A DNA stretch of 64,000 nucleotides. It comes from Adineta steineri (taxonomy: Eukaryota; Rotifera; Eurotatoria; Adinetida; Adinetidae). The position numbers and the translations under genes are program-made. Below, piece after piece: positions 47,578 through 58,884 of this stretch (position 1 is its first letter; each line of letters begins with the position of its first letter). The stretch is taken from assembly GCA_905250115.1 (NCBI GenBank), contig CAJNOI010000115.1, forward strand, positions 234,847 to 298,846. Direction: 5' to 3'. The notes under the pieces are model-generated. The model was not told the DNA's origin, made no database searches, and was given only the letters and a program-made list of their open reading frames with translations.

Positions 47578-48190
47578 ATAAACAGCGTAAAAGTGATCAA
47601 ATATAAGTACGAAAATAAGAAATAGTTATGTAGTTTTATGATAATTGTTGATATAATGAAGAAACAATAGCTTTCGGATTTACTAACCCATCATCAGTTG
47701 CGAGAACTAATAATTGAATACGAAAATCAAATTATTAAAAGAAAATTGTACATATACTACCACCAGATAATAATTAAAAACGAAATAAAGTAGATAAAAA
47801 TAGATAAATTGTTATGTGGTTGAATTAATTGTTCATATAAAATGGACAACAGCTTTCGAGACGGCAGCCCCATCACCGGTTGCAAAAATTCTAATTTTAA
47901 TTTTAATAATCGAAAATGAAACGAATTACTAAAATAAAAGTAAAATGATAGTTGTACCTATATCACCACGATGTGAATACAGAATTGAATTAATATACGA
48001 AATACGTATACAATATAGGATTTTGATATTAAAATTGATAAAAATAGATAAACTGTTATGTGGTTTTAGTGGTAATGACGAAACTTGATATAATATTTAT
48101 CTTTCGACGTTTCGATCACTTGAAGTATTATTAACTAGATACCCTTCATCTTCACCACCACGACCTATAATTTTAATAATGATGTCTCAA
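47578..48190. repeat. Three diverged tandem repeat units
   Basis: Three units start near 47581, 47795 and 48045. Each has a (G)TTATGTxGTT segment, then ATTGTTxATATAAT, then a block that on the minus strand ends ...GATCGAAA(C/G). Units 1 and 2 share AACAATAGCTTTCG/GACAACAGCTTTCG and CCCATCATCAGTTGC/CCCATCACCGGTTGC. Unit 3 has TTTCGACGTTTCGATCACTT instead and resembles later copies at 48330 and 49715. Minus-strand cores have the form CTGATGA ... GAAA. No coding capacity. Identity between units is moderate, so the array is old. Confidence 0.75.
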
Positions 48191-48510
48191 TTCTCCACTA
48201 ATATAAGTAATGTGATTCAAATTCTATGAGACAAATGAAAATGATTTAATAATATTTAGTTTTTAACGCGAAGTAAATAGAATCAATAAATGTATATGTG
48301 TATAAATTAATTTTAATTTTCGACGCCATTCTTAAAATTATAGGTCGTGGTGGTGAAGATGAAGGTTATCTAGTTAATAATACTTCAAGTGATCGAAACG
48401 TCGAAAATTAAAATTTAATTGTAAACATATACATTTATCGATTCTATTTACTGCACGTTAAAAATTAAATATTATTAAATCATTTTCATTTGTCTCATAA
48501 AATTTGAATC
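48095..48510. repeat. Repeat copy interrupted by an inverted copy of itself
   Basis: The 200-bp unit that is intact at 49710-49905 is present here as a plus-strand 5' half (48095 to about 48190), then a complete minus-strand copy (about 48215-48412), then the plus-strand 3' half (about 48405-48510). This makes a large palindrome: GTTTCGATCACTTGAAGTAT in the left part is mirrored by ATACTTCAAGTGATCGAAAC near 48390, and AAATGAAAATGATTTAATAA by TTAAATCATTTTCATTT. It fits insertion of one copy into another, or a fold-back rearrangement. Confidence 0.8.
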
Positions 48511-49342
48511 TCTACGAGAAAGAGAACTGACCTTTTTCATGTTCGATGTTAAAGATGGTTGTTTACCAGCCTTCGTCTTCCCGGCTTTTGCTGCTGTTCT
48601 TTTACCAGTTGATTGATGCTCCAGTAATTGAGCATACTCATCCAGTGAGATGACTATCGAAGGTTGTGGACCAATTGTTGGCTTGCTCATTTGAATTGGA
48701 TTTATAGAATTTAATGATTGCTTGAGAAGATTATGACTTTCACTGAAACAAAAGAAAGACTCTATTTATACTAGACAAAACCAACGCATACAAATACAAG
48801 TAACGCACGTCCGAAGACTTGCTTAACTCTTTCTCGCAGAAATGCACCCTCCTCATATTTACTGGAAAAACAATTGAAAACCTTGCTCTCGTTTGTTGTT
48901 CCGTACTCTTAGCAAATACTCGAACGTACTCAGTGGTAAACGCAGATGAAAACATATTAGAGCTGTCGGCATTGGTGGCTTGTCGAACTAGTCTTTCATC
49001 AATATACGAAGTATTAGTAATCTTATATGCAAGAAAGCCAGCCGATTATGGTCGCCATATTCTGCACTATAACCAGGGGAACATTTGGATACCTATAAAA
49101 ATGCACTAGTCAAAAAGTGGATTTCTACCATTCTACACCACTTTTGCCAATTCACACTCCCCCACCCCCTCCCTTCATTAGTCTGAGCAAATGTGGCCCA
49201 CATTCGAAGTCCTCGCATCGAAATATCTCAAGAAATGTCTTTTCCTAAAAGTTGATTTTCGATGTTTTTTTGACCCTGCGGGCAGACAATCAATCAAGCA
49301 GACAATTTATGTTTACTGGACTCTTCTCTACGAGAAAGAGAA
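48509..49342 (-). mobile_element. Insertion-like segment flanked by 18-bp direct repeats
   Basis: The 18-mer TCTCTACGAGAAAGAGAA occurs at 48509-48526 and 49325-49342 in direct orientation. It bounds about 800 bases that are clearly more GC-rich than the surroundings and interrupts the repeat family. On the minus strand a 71-codon frame starts at 48690 (MSKPTIGPQPSIVISLDEYA, then KAGKTKAGK) and runs into the left boundary. Upstream of it lie a C/T-rich run, CACTCCCCCACCCCCTCCC, and GACCCTGCGGGCAG. This is what the 5' end of a truncated element, with leader and start of an ORF, could look like. The protein is not one I recognise. Confidence 0.5.
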
Positions 49343-49910
49343 TAAACAGCGTAAAAGTGATCAAATATAAGTATTTTTGTGATTAATGACGAAATATTGG
49401 TAATATTTATCGACGTTTCGAACAATTTTAAGCCCATATCTACTGGATTAAGACGCGAATCGAATATAAATAGTAATAGTGCTGCTGTCATACCACGAGA
49501 GAAGTCAATAAATTCAATAAACAGCGTAAAAGTGATCAAATATAAGTACGAAAATAATAAATAGTTATGTGGTTTTATGATAATTATTGATATAATAAAG
49601 AAACAATAATACATAATTGATGCGATAAATAATAAAATAATACGAAATGTTAATTTTTATTGTGAAGAAATGTAAATTTATATGAATAAATAGGATAATA
49701 TCTATTATATCGACGTTTCGACTAACTTCAGCAGTCATTAACTAGATGGCCTTCATCTCCACCACCACGACCTATAATTTTAAGAATGACGTCGCAAATT
49801 AAAATTAAATTATAAATCTATACATTTATCGATTCTATTTACTTCACGTTATAAATTAAATATTATTAAATTATTTTCATTTGTCTCATAAAATTTGAAT
49901 TATAATAAAA
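49340..49910. repeat. Further copies of the repeat family
   Basis: AATAAACAGCGTAAAAGTGATCAAATATAAGTA occurs at about 49341, 49510 and also 47578, in the same orientation. Each is followed by an ATATTTATCGACGTTTCGA-type block (49400-49425 and 49700-49720). The last block continues into the full 200-bp unit with GGCCTTCATCTCCACCACCA and CGACCTATAATTTTAA. The family is therefore a dispersed or tandem repeat of at least five copies over 2.3 kb. Confidence 0.75.
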
Positions 49911-51441
49911 ATTGAAACTATCGTATTATTTATTATTTTGTCTCAAAAAATTCAACTAATGATTATGCTTTATCAATCATTTATGTGAGTGAAAAGAGCA
50001 GGGGTTTGGAAAAAAAACGACTGGAACAAAACTAATTAAATAAGTATAAGAGATATTGCAAAATATGCTATCTTTTTAAGCAAAACGCATCCTATGAAAA
50101 CTGATCACGACCGTACGGTATAATTTTATATGTGCACAATTGAATTAGATAAGAGAGAGGTTATGTTCTAACTAAAGTTTTAAATTGTTTCAGTTTTTTT
50201 CTCTGTATTTACCTTGATTTTCAACACCTTCGTCCTTTACCATGGTTCCATACGAAGCCAAGCTTCTTTTTATGGCAGCTGTGGCTTGTTCGACACTTGT
50301 CGTAAAATTTTCATAACAGTTGGATCTAAATTCATGGGTGCCGGTGCCGATGCTGATCTTCGAGGTGGTGCACGAGATGGCCCTTATGCCTGAGGGTTTT
50401 CGCTGGAAATTCACGGAATATTGCTTCAAAAATCATCGACCTGGACATATCAAAAGTTAAAAAATTAATATACTATATTCACTGGCTGTCAAAACTATTT
50501 ATCCAGACTTAATGCATTATTTCATTTTCTTTGCTATTCAAAAATTTGAGCAGCAAAGAAAATAAAATAATGTATCAGGGCTGAGTGAATAATTTCGATA
50601 GCCATTGTAAATAGTGACTGTGGTAGTATTAAATATGATCAAGCTTTTATACTGTATTTCATATCTGGTTTTATAGAAGAGGGGATAAATGAATGCGAGA
50701 AAAAAATACTTATGAAACAATATTCTATAGAACCACATGTACGTTTCTGCTTCAGCATTCCTTTCATTCTTTTGTCTTTCATCTCGTATATAGAACAATT
50801 GAAACAATTTTTCTACTTCTTCGCTATTTTTAAAAAAGAAGAAAAGATATACAAATATCATCACGTCGAATACGACACAAAGAATGAAATTGAAGAGAGA
50901 TAAAAGCATCAAAAAATACTCATTGTTAGAAAAGAGAGATGCAATAATTTGAAGAGTGTAATGATGTATTGCCAGTAGTTGTATATAATTTTTCATTAAC
51001 GAAATGTTGGTCGAAATGAAAATACGAGATAACTACCGAGGAAATCAAAAAATCAGCCTTACATCCCTCAAAGATTATATAAAAATTGAATAGAGAATGT
51101 CATATGATTGAAATATTTGATAAATATGCATTTGATCTTATATAAATATGAAAACAAGGGAATATATTACGATGGAGAAAGTAAATCATGTAAATTATTC
51201 GTTCAAAAGGAAAACGTTAGCTCTTTTCAATCAATTATCATAAAATACAATATAGAAGAAACTTAATAATAAATAGAAAAATTTAATTATTATCGATAAA
51301 TTGCATAAAATAGTATCAAAACAAAAAAATATAGAAATATTTTAAAAAATTGTCATTTTTAAAACTTCTTCGTATATGTCATCGTTGTTCATAGTGGTCA
51401 TTTACTATAAGAAGAATAGTCAGATGAATTGAGTACAATTA
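49911..51441. other. Intergenic region with uncertain open frames
   Basis: About 1.5 kb. A GC-richer block at 50205-50445 has a minus-strand open frame of about 79 codons without ATG, bounded by acceptor-like GTCCAG and donor-like G|GTAAAT. It may be an orphan or decayed exon (segment EQATAAIKRSLASYGTMVKD). A 152-codon minus-strand frame at 50538-50996 is hydrophobic but A/T-driven. I assign neither to a gene. Confidence 0.35.
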
Positions 51442-53363
51442 TTAATCAACACCTTGAGCTAATAAAATTGTTTCTTTATTCAATGGATTATAAAATCCAT
51501 TATATAAATGTGAATAAATAACTAAAAAGGAAATATTAGTTAATTCATATAGAAAAAAAAATAAACATTACGTAAATCTCCATGATTTAATTTAATAGAC
51601 TTTAATGTTGAACATGTTTTTTCACATGGATGTTTTGGTCGAAGTTGAATTAAACTAGAACCTTGAATTTGTGCTAACCATATCCAATCATTGTGTAATG
51701 GAATCTGATCAATGAAATAAATTGAAATAGATTCAAAGGCATCTTTTATTGGCTTACTCTATGTAAATGATTTGTTTCCTTATTTAAACCAGAAGATATA
51801 AAAAACCAATTTCCCGTTAATGTTTGACCAACTGATGATGGTAAAAAATAAGGTTTAGAATAGTATTCTCGAATTATTCTCAATGCTTCTCGTTTACAAT
51901 TATTCCTGAAAATATTTCAACAGATATAAATGATTTTTAGGCAAAACTATTTTTTTACCATTGGGCCATAAATGGACGACGATTTCCACTAAGATAATTA
52001 TTAAATAGTTTATCAGCACCCCCAGGTTCATTATAACCATGAACATTTGTTTCAAATGAACAGAGATCGTATTCAGATAACACCGGATCTTCAGTAAACA
52101 GCTGAATAAATTCAAATAAATATATTTAAATAATTTTTTTGATAAAAAAAAACTATACATACTCTAAATAATTTTTTGACTGTTAATTCTTTTATTGCTG
52201 GCCAGGATTCTGTAGCATCATCAACGATAACAGGTAAATGATTAAGATAAATATTTTTTGTAAAATTAAAAAATGTTATATTTGATTGTGTTATTATTTT
52301 CGTTGTATTAATACATTTCTAAATAATTTAAGACAATTGTTTTTATAAGAAAAAATTTAAAGATTAAACGAGGGTGGAAAAGTATAACCTCTCATATATT
52401 GAGTAAAACTATTCTCCAAAATAGATTCTAACTGATTAGAGACTATAGCAAAGTAGGATTCGAAAAAAAAATGTTTTAGATATGAACTCTGTACAGTGTG
52501 AAAAATCAACGCTAAAAATTCGATATTTTATAAGGAAGCTATTATGTTGTATAGTAATGTGATGTGTTTTCTATAGTTTAATCAAATATTTTAGTTGTAT
52601 ACAGTCTAAACTCAAACTTAATTTATCATTTGAAACAGCTTTCTCCTTAGTCTTTATCATTCATTCTTCTCAAAAAGTTAATTGTCCAAAAACAATCGAC
52701 ATATGTTACTATTGTTTTCTATTTCTATACATGAAAAAAGCTACAGGTTATTTTAAATAAAATATATCAATTTCACTCAAAAGACGAAGAATTCTATGTT
52801 TGGAAGTCCAGGAAACCATAGAATCTTATATTGGGATATCGAGAATCTGTAACAGACATTCAGGAACTTGCTCATTTCAATATTAGAAAACTTAACGACA
52901 AGCAGAACTGTCAAGTTTAAAACAAATATTTACATTGCATTCCGTTAATTCAAATGAATTATTATAAAATGGATTGTTAAGAAAACATTGACTTGTATAA
53001 ATCGTTGTCCAATCCCAAAATGGAAGAATCTTTAAATTAAATAAAATATTAATTTAATCAATATTTGTTTTTTCTTACTCTAATAAGTATTAATCGAATA
53101 AATGATAATAAAGTAAAATAGATATTATAACTTAATTCATCATTTAATAGAATAAAATAAATAGAAATAGATAATAATAAAATCAAACAGATTATAAACC
53201 ATTTTTTTTTCTTCGTCTTCGAATTTTGTTTTTTATTTCTTAATCGATCGAAATATTCTATTGAAAACGATGAATCTTGTTCTTTATCAATTAATTCTAT
53301 TAATTCTTTAAATTGATTATTAATATCATTTAAAACATCTGTTTGTTTTTCATTTTCATTCAT
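51442..53363 (-). CDS. Membrane-anchored cupin/JmjC-like oxygenase-fold protein
   Basis: Seven minus-strand exons, 53363-53079, 53029-52934, 52318-52163, 52101-51959, 51905-51758, 51704-51572 and 51521-51442, give 346 aa. The N-terminus is a cytosolic charged helix (NDINNQFKELIELIDKEQ), then a basic stretch and one or two TM helices (WFIICLILLLSISIYFILL). The rest is predicted lumenal with sequons. It includes LPVIVDDATESWPAIKELTV (JmjC/cupin_8-type strand start) and YYSKPYFLPSSVGQTLTGNW, and the double-stranded beta-helix metal region HLHRIPLHNDWIWLAQIQGS with an HxD (HND), followed by LIQLRPKHPCEKTC and LNHGDLLIYSHLYN. A family in molluscs, cnidarians and algae has the same order (H.D...W..Q..G.K.W.L.PP.EC...C....GD). 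Fe(II)/2-oxoglutarate hydroxylation is possible; the distal His is uncertain. Intron 2 is 615 nt; all junctions keep phase. Confidence 0.8.
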
Positions 53364-53663
53364 TCTTTTTTTTTCTTTCTTTCTTTCTCTATTATATAAC
53401 TAAAAGAAAATAAACAATACATCAATGTTAACTTAGAAACGTTCGCAACAAAAAAAAAGAAAAACTGTTAACTTTTATTCTATTTTTTTTTAATGCATAT
53501 ATGTCTGAGCAAAACGAACATACAACAACAACAACAATAATAATAATAATAATAGTCAAAAGATTAACAATGAAAATCTATTCTAACAACAAAATAAACA
53601 CGCCAGATGAAGTAAAACAGAACAAGGATCATAACAGTGTTTATTCAAAAAACAAAAAACAAC

Positions 53664-55061
53664 TCAGATATCCATTGAAAATTGATCATCACCTTCTACA
53701 AAAAAAAGAAAATAAATATAGATTTTAATTAAAATAAAAAAATATATTTTTACCTTTTTTACCAGATGGTGATTTTTGTTCGGATAAATTCACATTTGAA
53801 TTATTAACAGTTATATCAGATGTAGTTTTTTTATTTATATCATTTTCAGTCATATTATCACTTTCAGTTGGTTTAGGAATTAAAGTAACTAAATAAATAA
53901 CGCTTTAAGCTGAGAGAAATAGCACATGACTTACAGAAAAATAAATATTAAATAATACGAAAAAATCAAAATAATATTTTTTTTCAGTCGTTTTACGACA
54001 TTTTTTGTCATACAAAAACCAGGCATAGGTAGTTCGTCCTTAGCGTTGGTACACGATCTCTAACTGACTTGATTGTTCGCTTTTAAATTTACAAGTATCA
54101 TTATCTTCTATACACTATGTTCAAAAGCTTCTACAATCATGGTATAAGTGTGAAAGTCTTGCTGTGAAATTCATATAGTATAGTCATGTATCCTGCTGAT
54201 TTGACTCTTATTTCGAAATAGTTATATTTGATGATTTGTGAACTCAATACAAATTATGATATACAAAAGTAGTTCACCGCGATTATGTAATCAGTTTTAG
54301 AAATAGAGACAGATTATTTTTGAAAAATCAGTAGATATGTGTCAACCTAGTGTGTAATTTTATGATCAAGATGGGTGTACTATTTAATAATAGACTATGC
54401 GAAATTTTCTAGCATGTAGATTATGCGGTAAATATTTATCTTACAATCGTAAAGCATTCTAAAAATAACTTGATCGCCAGATCAAACTAGTTTCGACAAA
54501 TTAAAAATCATCCAACAGATATATAATCACATTGATACAACTTTCTCTCTCTTGTAGAGTACTGAAACAAATCCTGCTATCTATTACGAATTACTACAAA
54601 TAGAATATAAGATTTTAATCTATTTATAATATGGACTACCCGTTATACTATCATTGAGTCACGTACAATAGATAACAAAGAATATGAAAACTGGCATATC
54701 GCTTAAAAAAAATCACTTAATAAGCTTCGACACTGGTAACAAAATAAGATGTAAGAAAAAACCTTATTTTGAAATAAATACATTAACAAACCTTCCGGAA
54801 TGTAAGGTAGCTTTGATGGTGGTGAACGTGTCATAGGCGATTCACGACGAGAAAGGAGAAAAGCACGATCATAATAAATACGAGTTCCTATAGGAAAAAA
54901 CAATATCTTTTTAATAATTAAAAAATATAAAAAATTAAAATTATACCGCCTGGTGTTGTTGAATAAATACTACCACCTGGTGTTTCTCCATAATGAAGCG
55001 GCATATCTTTGGGATCATTTATTACAAGACGACGGATTGGGATACCTTCACTGTTACTCAT
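53664..55061 (-). CDS. EIF4EBP: eIF4E-binding protein (4E-BP), translational repressor
   Basis: Four minus-strand exons, 55061-54947, 54887-54792, 53888-53754 and 53695-53664, give 125 aa (human 4E-BP1 118). The protein blocks eIF4E-eIF4G assembly until mTORC1 phosphorylates it. Visible: the priming repeats [17 protein letters not shown] (human Thr37/Thr46 sites), the eIF4E-binding motif YDRAFLL (YxxxxL-hydrophobic), [20 protein letters not shown] (human Ser65/Thr70 region, with the second site a Ser), a disordered linker and the C-terminal TOS motif FSMDI for Raptor binding. The RAIP motif is not clear (EGIPIRR). All introns are phase 1; intron 2 (53889-54791) is 903 nt. None of the exons stands out as an ORF; the terminal exon encodes only ten residues. 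A plus-strand frame at 53501-53728 is a shadow. Confidence 0.95.
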
Positions 55062-57277
55062 GTTTTCTTTTTTCTAAAATAAATTTAAATATATTCATAG
55101 TTTTTATTGCGTCTTAAATCAATATCATATGTTAAAGAAAGATAAAAAGAATGAATACAGAATAATCAGATGCATGTAAGATATATATAACCTCCAGAAA
55201 GAGCGAATGCACGTGTATACTATAGATTTTCATCGTTCGATATTATTGGTTAAAGAGTTGATTCCAATAAAAAATTCTTTTCTAGAGTTCGCTCTTACCC
55301 TGTATACAGAATGATATAAACTCTATATTATTCCAGCAATAAATTTTAAACAAAATTCTATTGTGAAAAAAATTTGATTAATTTATGTTGATTGTAATTC
55401 AAATAATAATAGTAAATTTACAACATAACTAACATTATATTATACCGAAAACTCAGTTTATTTAAAGATCCCAGCAAGGATTAAGATATATAACTTTTTT
55501 TTTGTATATTGGATCATTATTAATCATAATACATAATCGCTTCAATTGAATGAATGTTTCCAGTTATCATAAGAATTTTATTATTTACTATCTTTTTTTA
55601 TTTTGTATAAACTGTAAATTAAATTTATTTTCTCAAATAATTCCGATCAAATTATCCAGAACAAATACCGTTAAAAAACTATTTTTGTTTTTTTTGTCTT
55701 GTTCAATTTTGAGAATATATTTAATATGCAATAGAATTAGTATATTTTATTAAATATCTATTTTTCATTTAAAATAAGTATAAAATCTTCTTTTTGAAAA
55801 TTTAATATTACTGATTAAATTTTATAAATGTCAAAATGCTGCAATTTGTATCGCCTTAGTAAAAAAACGCCCTTATTAAAACATTCTTGGTATGTAATCA
55901 TTTCGTTTATTTTTCTCTACTAGGGTTGTTGATAAAACAAACAAAGCCATAGTAACTACTTTACAGTACATTAAAATTTTTCGGCGATAAAAAAAGAAAA
56001 ACACAATCAGTACTTCTACGATGTTATCTTTTTTTTTTTGGTAGAAAATAATTCAAATGTACTATACGATTGAATTTTTTTGTTAACCTTAAAGAGTTCC
56101 GAATAATACTATAAATTATGACAATCGAAAGAAAACGCCCTAAAAAAATGGCATGTATTCATTGAATCATTCAGCAAATAAATATTAAAAATAATATGAA
56201 GAAGAAAAAAAGATTCTCTATAAATTAAGACTAAGATCGAGACAAAAACAATCGATCTGTGTCTATAGTTTTGTATCTTATCTATCATGAAAGATACAAG
56301 TGTTTGACGTATTTTTAGAGCTATCAAACTAAAACTTCTCAACATATGCTAAATACGATTCAACTGAAAAAAAATTTCTCTGTCGAAAAAATTAATATTT
56401 TTTATATAACAAAAAACAACAGTTTATATTGAAAAATTTCTTTTTCAGTGCATATAACATTAAAACATGTGATATATAGACTGACAAAAATGTTTTTTTC
56501 ACCTTTTCTTTCTATGTACATCGTTCGAGATATGACTGCTTCTCATTTATACATATTTTCTCTAAAATTTCTATCTATTACACCTGAACAGATGATACAA
56601 AATCTATATATCTTGGATAGTAAAATAATTTAATGTAAACAATTTTGTACTTTCTATGGGAAAAAGCAACCAATCGTTGAATGTTCCGCATGTTCCCGTG
56701 ATAAAAAACATTTATTTAATTTGAAAGAAAAAAAATTTTCTTTCTTACATTTCAAAAGTTAATGTCCCGTATGTCCTACTTATAAAACAATATTCATAAC
56801 GAATGAGAAACGTAAATAATTAATTTTGTCTTTAATCTAAATTTGTTCTACAACCATAAACTATTCTAAATTCTTTTTTCTTTAAATTAAAAATATAGAA
56901 ATAATTTCTTTATTTATAACATTTCAAAACTTAACTATATTCCCTAATCAACTTCCACATATATGTATTAGCCGACGTTGATGTCTTTTATTTACAAAAG
57001 TCTTTTCGTTCTGCTACTCTGTATGTTTGTAGGTCACTACGTACGAAAATATAAGGAACTAGACAGTTATTCATTAGAATATTTTCAATACATTATTTTC
57101 GTTCTTTATATATTATATCTTTTTATTCGACGAAAAAATATAGTTACAATAAATCTTTAGATTTAAAAGGATTCTGTCTAGTCAGATCATTTCGATTAGT
57201 GTCAATATTATTGACAAAAAGATTTTTTTTTCATTATATACAAATTAACAAAAATATTAATGTTCTTTTTAATATTT
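55062..57277. other. Intergenic region between 4E-BP and P450
   Basis: About 2.2 kb of AT-rich DNA, with the 4E-BP promoter on its left and the P450 3' flank on its right. Several 60-78-codon frames have no features. A short repeated phrase AATGTTCCGCATGTTCCCGTGATAAAA (56680s) and AATGTCCCGTATGTCCTACTTATAAAA (56760s) is the only pattern noticed. Confidence 0.4.
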
Positions 57278-58884
57278 TCATTGATGACGTCGTTCCAATC
57301 GAATTGTTAATTGTTTTGGTGCAATTGTTACCAATTCAACAAGTTCTAAATCTTTATTTGCTAAAGATGATGGATGTACTGTATAATTTCGTAGAAGTTG
57401 TACTAAAGCTAATTTAATTTCTGCAAGTGCGAATTTCATTCCTACACAATTACGTGGTCCAGCACCGAATGCTACCCAAGCTAATGGATGTCGTTTTACT
57501 GCAAATCTTTCAGGATAAAACGTTTTTGTATCTACTGGTCCCCATAGATCATTATCATAATGTAAACTATACATATCAAGTGTGAGTTTAGTACCAGATG
57601 GTATAGAGCCTAATCCAGGTAAATGAATTTCTTCAGAACATTGTCGATTAATAATAATTGGTGATACTGGATACATGCGTAATGTTTCTCGAATGAACCA
57701 ATCAAGATATTCCATTTTATTAAGTATATCATATGTAAAAACAGTATCTTCAGGTAAATAAGAATCTATATGTTCTTGTAATTTTTTTTGTTCCTCAGGA
57801 TGTGTAGCTAAAACATGAGTAACATATGACAGAGCAGTACTAGCAGTTTCATAACCAGCAATCATAAATAAATATATATTTTGTTTAACTTCATTTAATG
57901 TTAATGAATGTTTACCGGTATTCTATAAAAGAAACAATAAAATATTTTCTTATAAATTTTATCGAAAAAAAAACTTACTTCATCAATACTATTGATTTTT
58001 TTTTCTGTTGCATCAAGCATTAATTGTAATAGATTACATTCATCAGAATTTTCTGATGCTGTTTTAATAAAATGTGAAACATTCTCTTTAAGCCATTCAC
58101 TTGGATCCTCATCAATATATTTTTCTCCCATAGGTAATAGTTGACGTAATGTTGATTTTAATTTATTAATCCAATGATGAATTACTAACCAACACGGTTG
58201 TAATTCAGGAATAAATATACCCAATAATGTTGTAACATAAGTACTATTTTCTCGTGCAAAAACTTCTTGTGATCGAAGTAAATATGGATTATTTGGATTA
58301 TTTTGCATATCTGTTTTAATACCAAAACAACATCTCCATATAAGATCCATTGTTAAACATTTATATAATTTTGTAATATCAAAACCTAATGGTTCGGTTT
58401 GCATACATGTTTCTAATTTCACCATTAGATTTGATATACAATCATTTATAATTGGTATCATTCGTTTCATTTTCAAAGGTGAAAATGTTGGATTGATAAT
58501 ATTTCGTTGACGACGCCATTCATTACCAGTTGCACTAAATAAATGAACACCTTTTGTAGTTGAACGATCTTCTAATGGAAATTGTCGACGTGAATGGAAG
58601 TTTGAAAAAGTTTTTATAAATATTCTCTCTAATAGATCAGGCTCTGATATAACTATAACAGGTGTATGTCCTTCGAAATAACCATAGATACGACCAAATT
58701 GTTTTGACCAATTATGAATTGATACTGATATACGTTTTGTTAACGCAAAATCAGCTACATTACCCAAGAAATATGTTGGACTTGGTCCATCAATACCCAA
58801 ACGTTTGAAAAACGAATAACATTGTTTGACATAAATCAAATATATGATCACAATGATTGACACTAAAAGCACCGTCACAAACAT
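57278..58884 (-). CDS. Cytochrome P450, CYP3-clan-like
   Basis: Minus-strand exons are 58884-57979 and 57922-57278 (intron 56 nt, phase 0), giving 516 aa, normal for a microsomal P450. It has an N-terminal ER anchor (FVTVLLVSIIVIIYLIYV) followed by GIDGPSPTYFLGN. The C-helix WRRQRN is intact, the I-helix is LFMIAGYETASTAL, the K-helix ExxR is ETLR, the PERF region is FYPERF, and the haem loop is FGAGPRNCVGMKFA with Cys about 461. Features such as RSQEVFARE, INRQC, GLGSIPSGTKL and HYDNDLWGP place it near CYP3A/thromboxane-synthase relatives. It likely hydroxylates xenobiotic or lipid substrates; the exact substrate is unknown. Exon 2 begins with NTGKHSLTLNEVKQNIYLF, and the junction is in frame. 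Bdelloids have expanded CYP families. Confidence 0.94.

Noticed and set aside
47578-49910. CRISPR array
   Set aside because: Copies are diverged, irregularly spaced and inverted in part, within a eukaryotic genome; not a repeat-spacer structure.
50190-50429. 79-codon GC-richer frame without ATG
   Set aside because: Looks exon-like, with a donor, but no partner exon or recognisable family; not called as a gene.
50538-50996. 152-codon hydrophobic frame on the minus strand
   Set aside because: Composition is driven by T/A-rich codons and no family resemblance is seen; kept only as a note in the intergenic entry.
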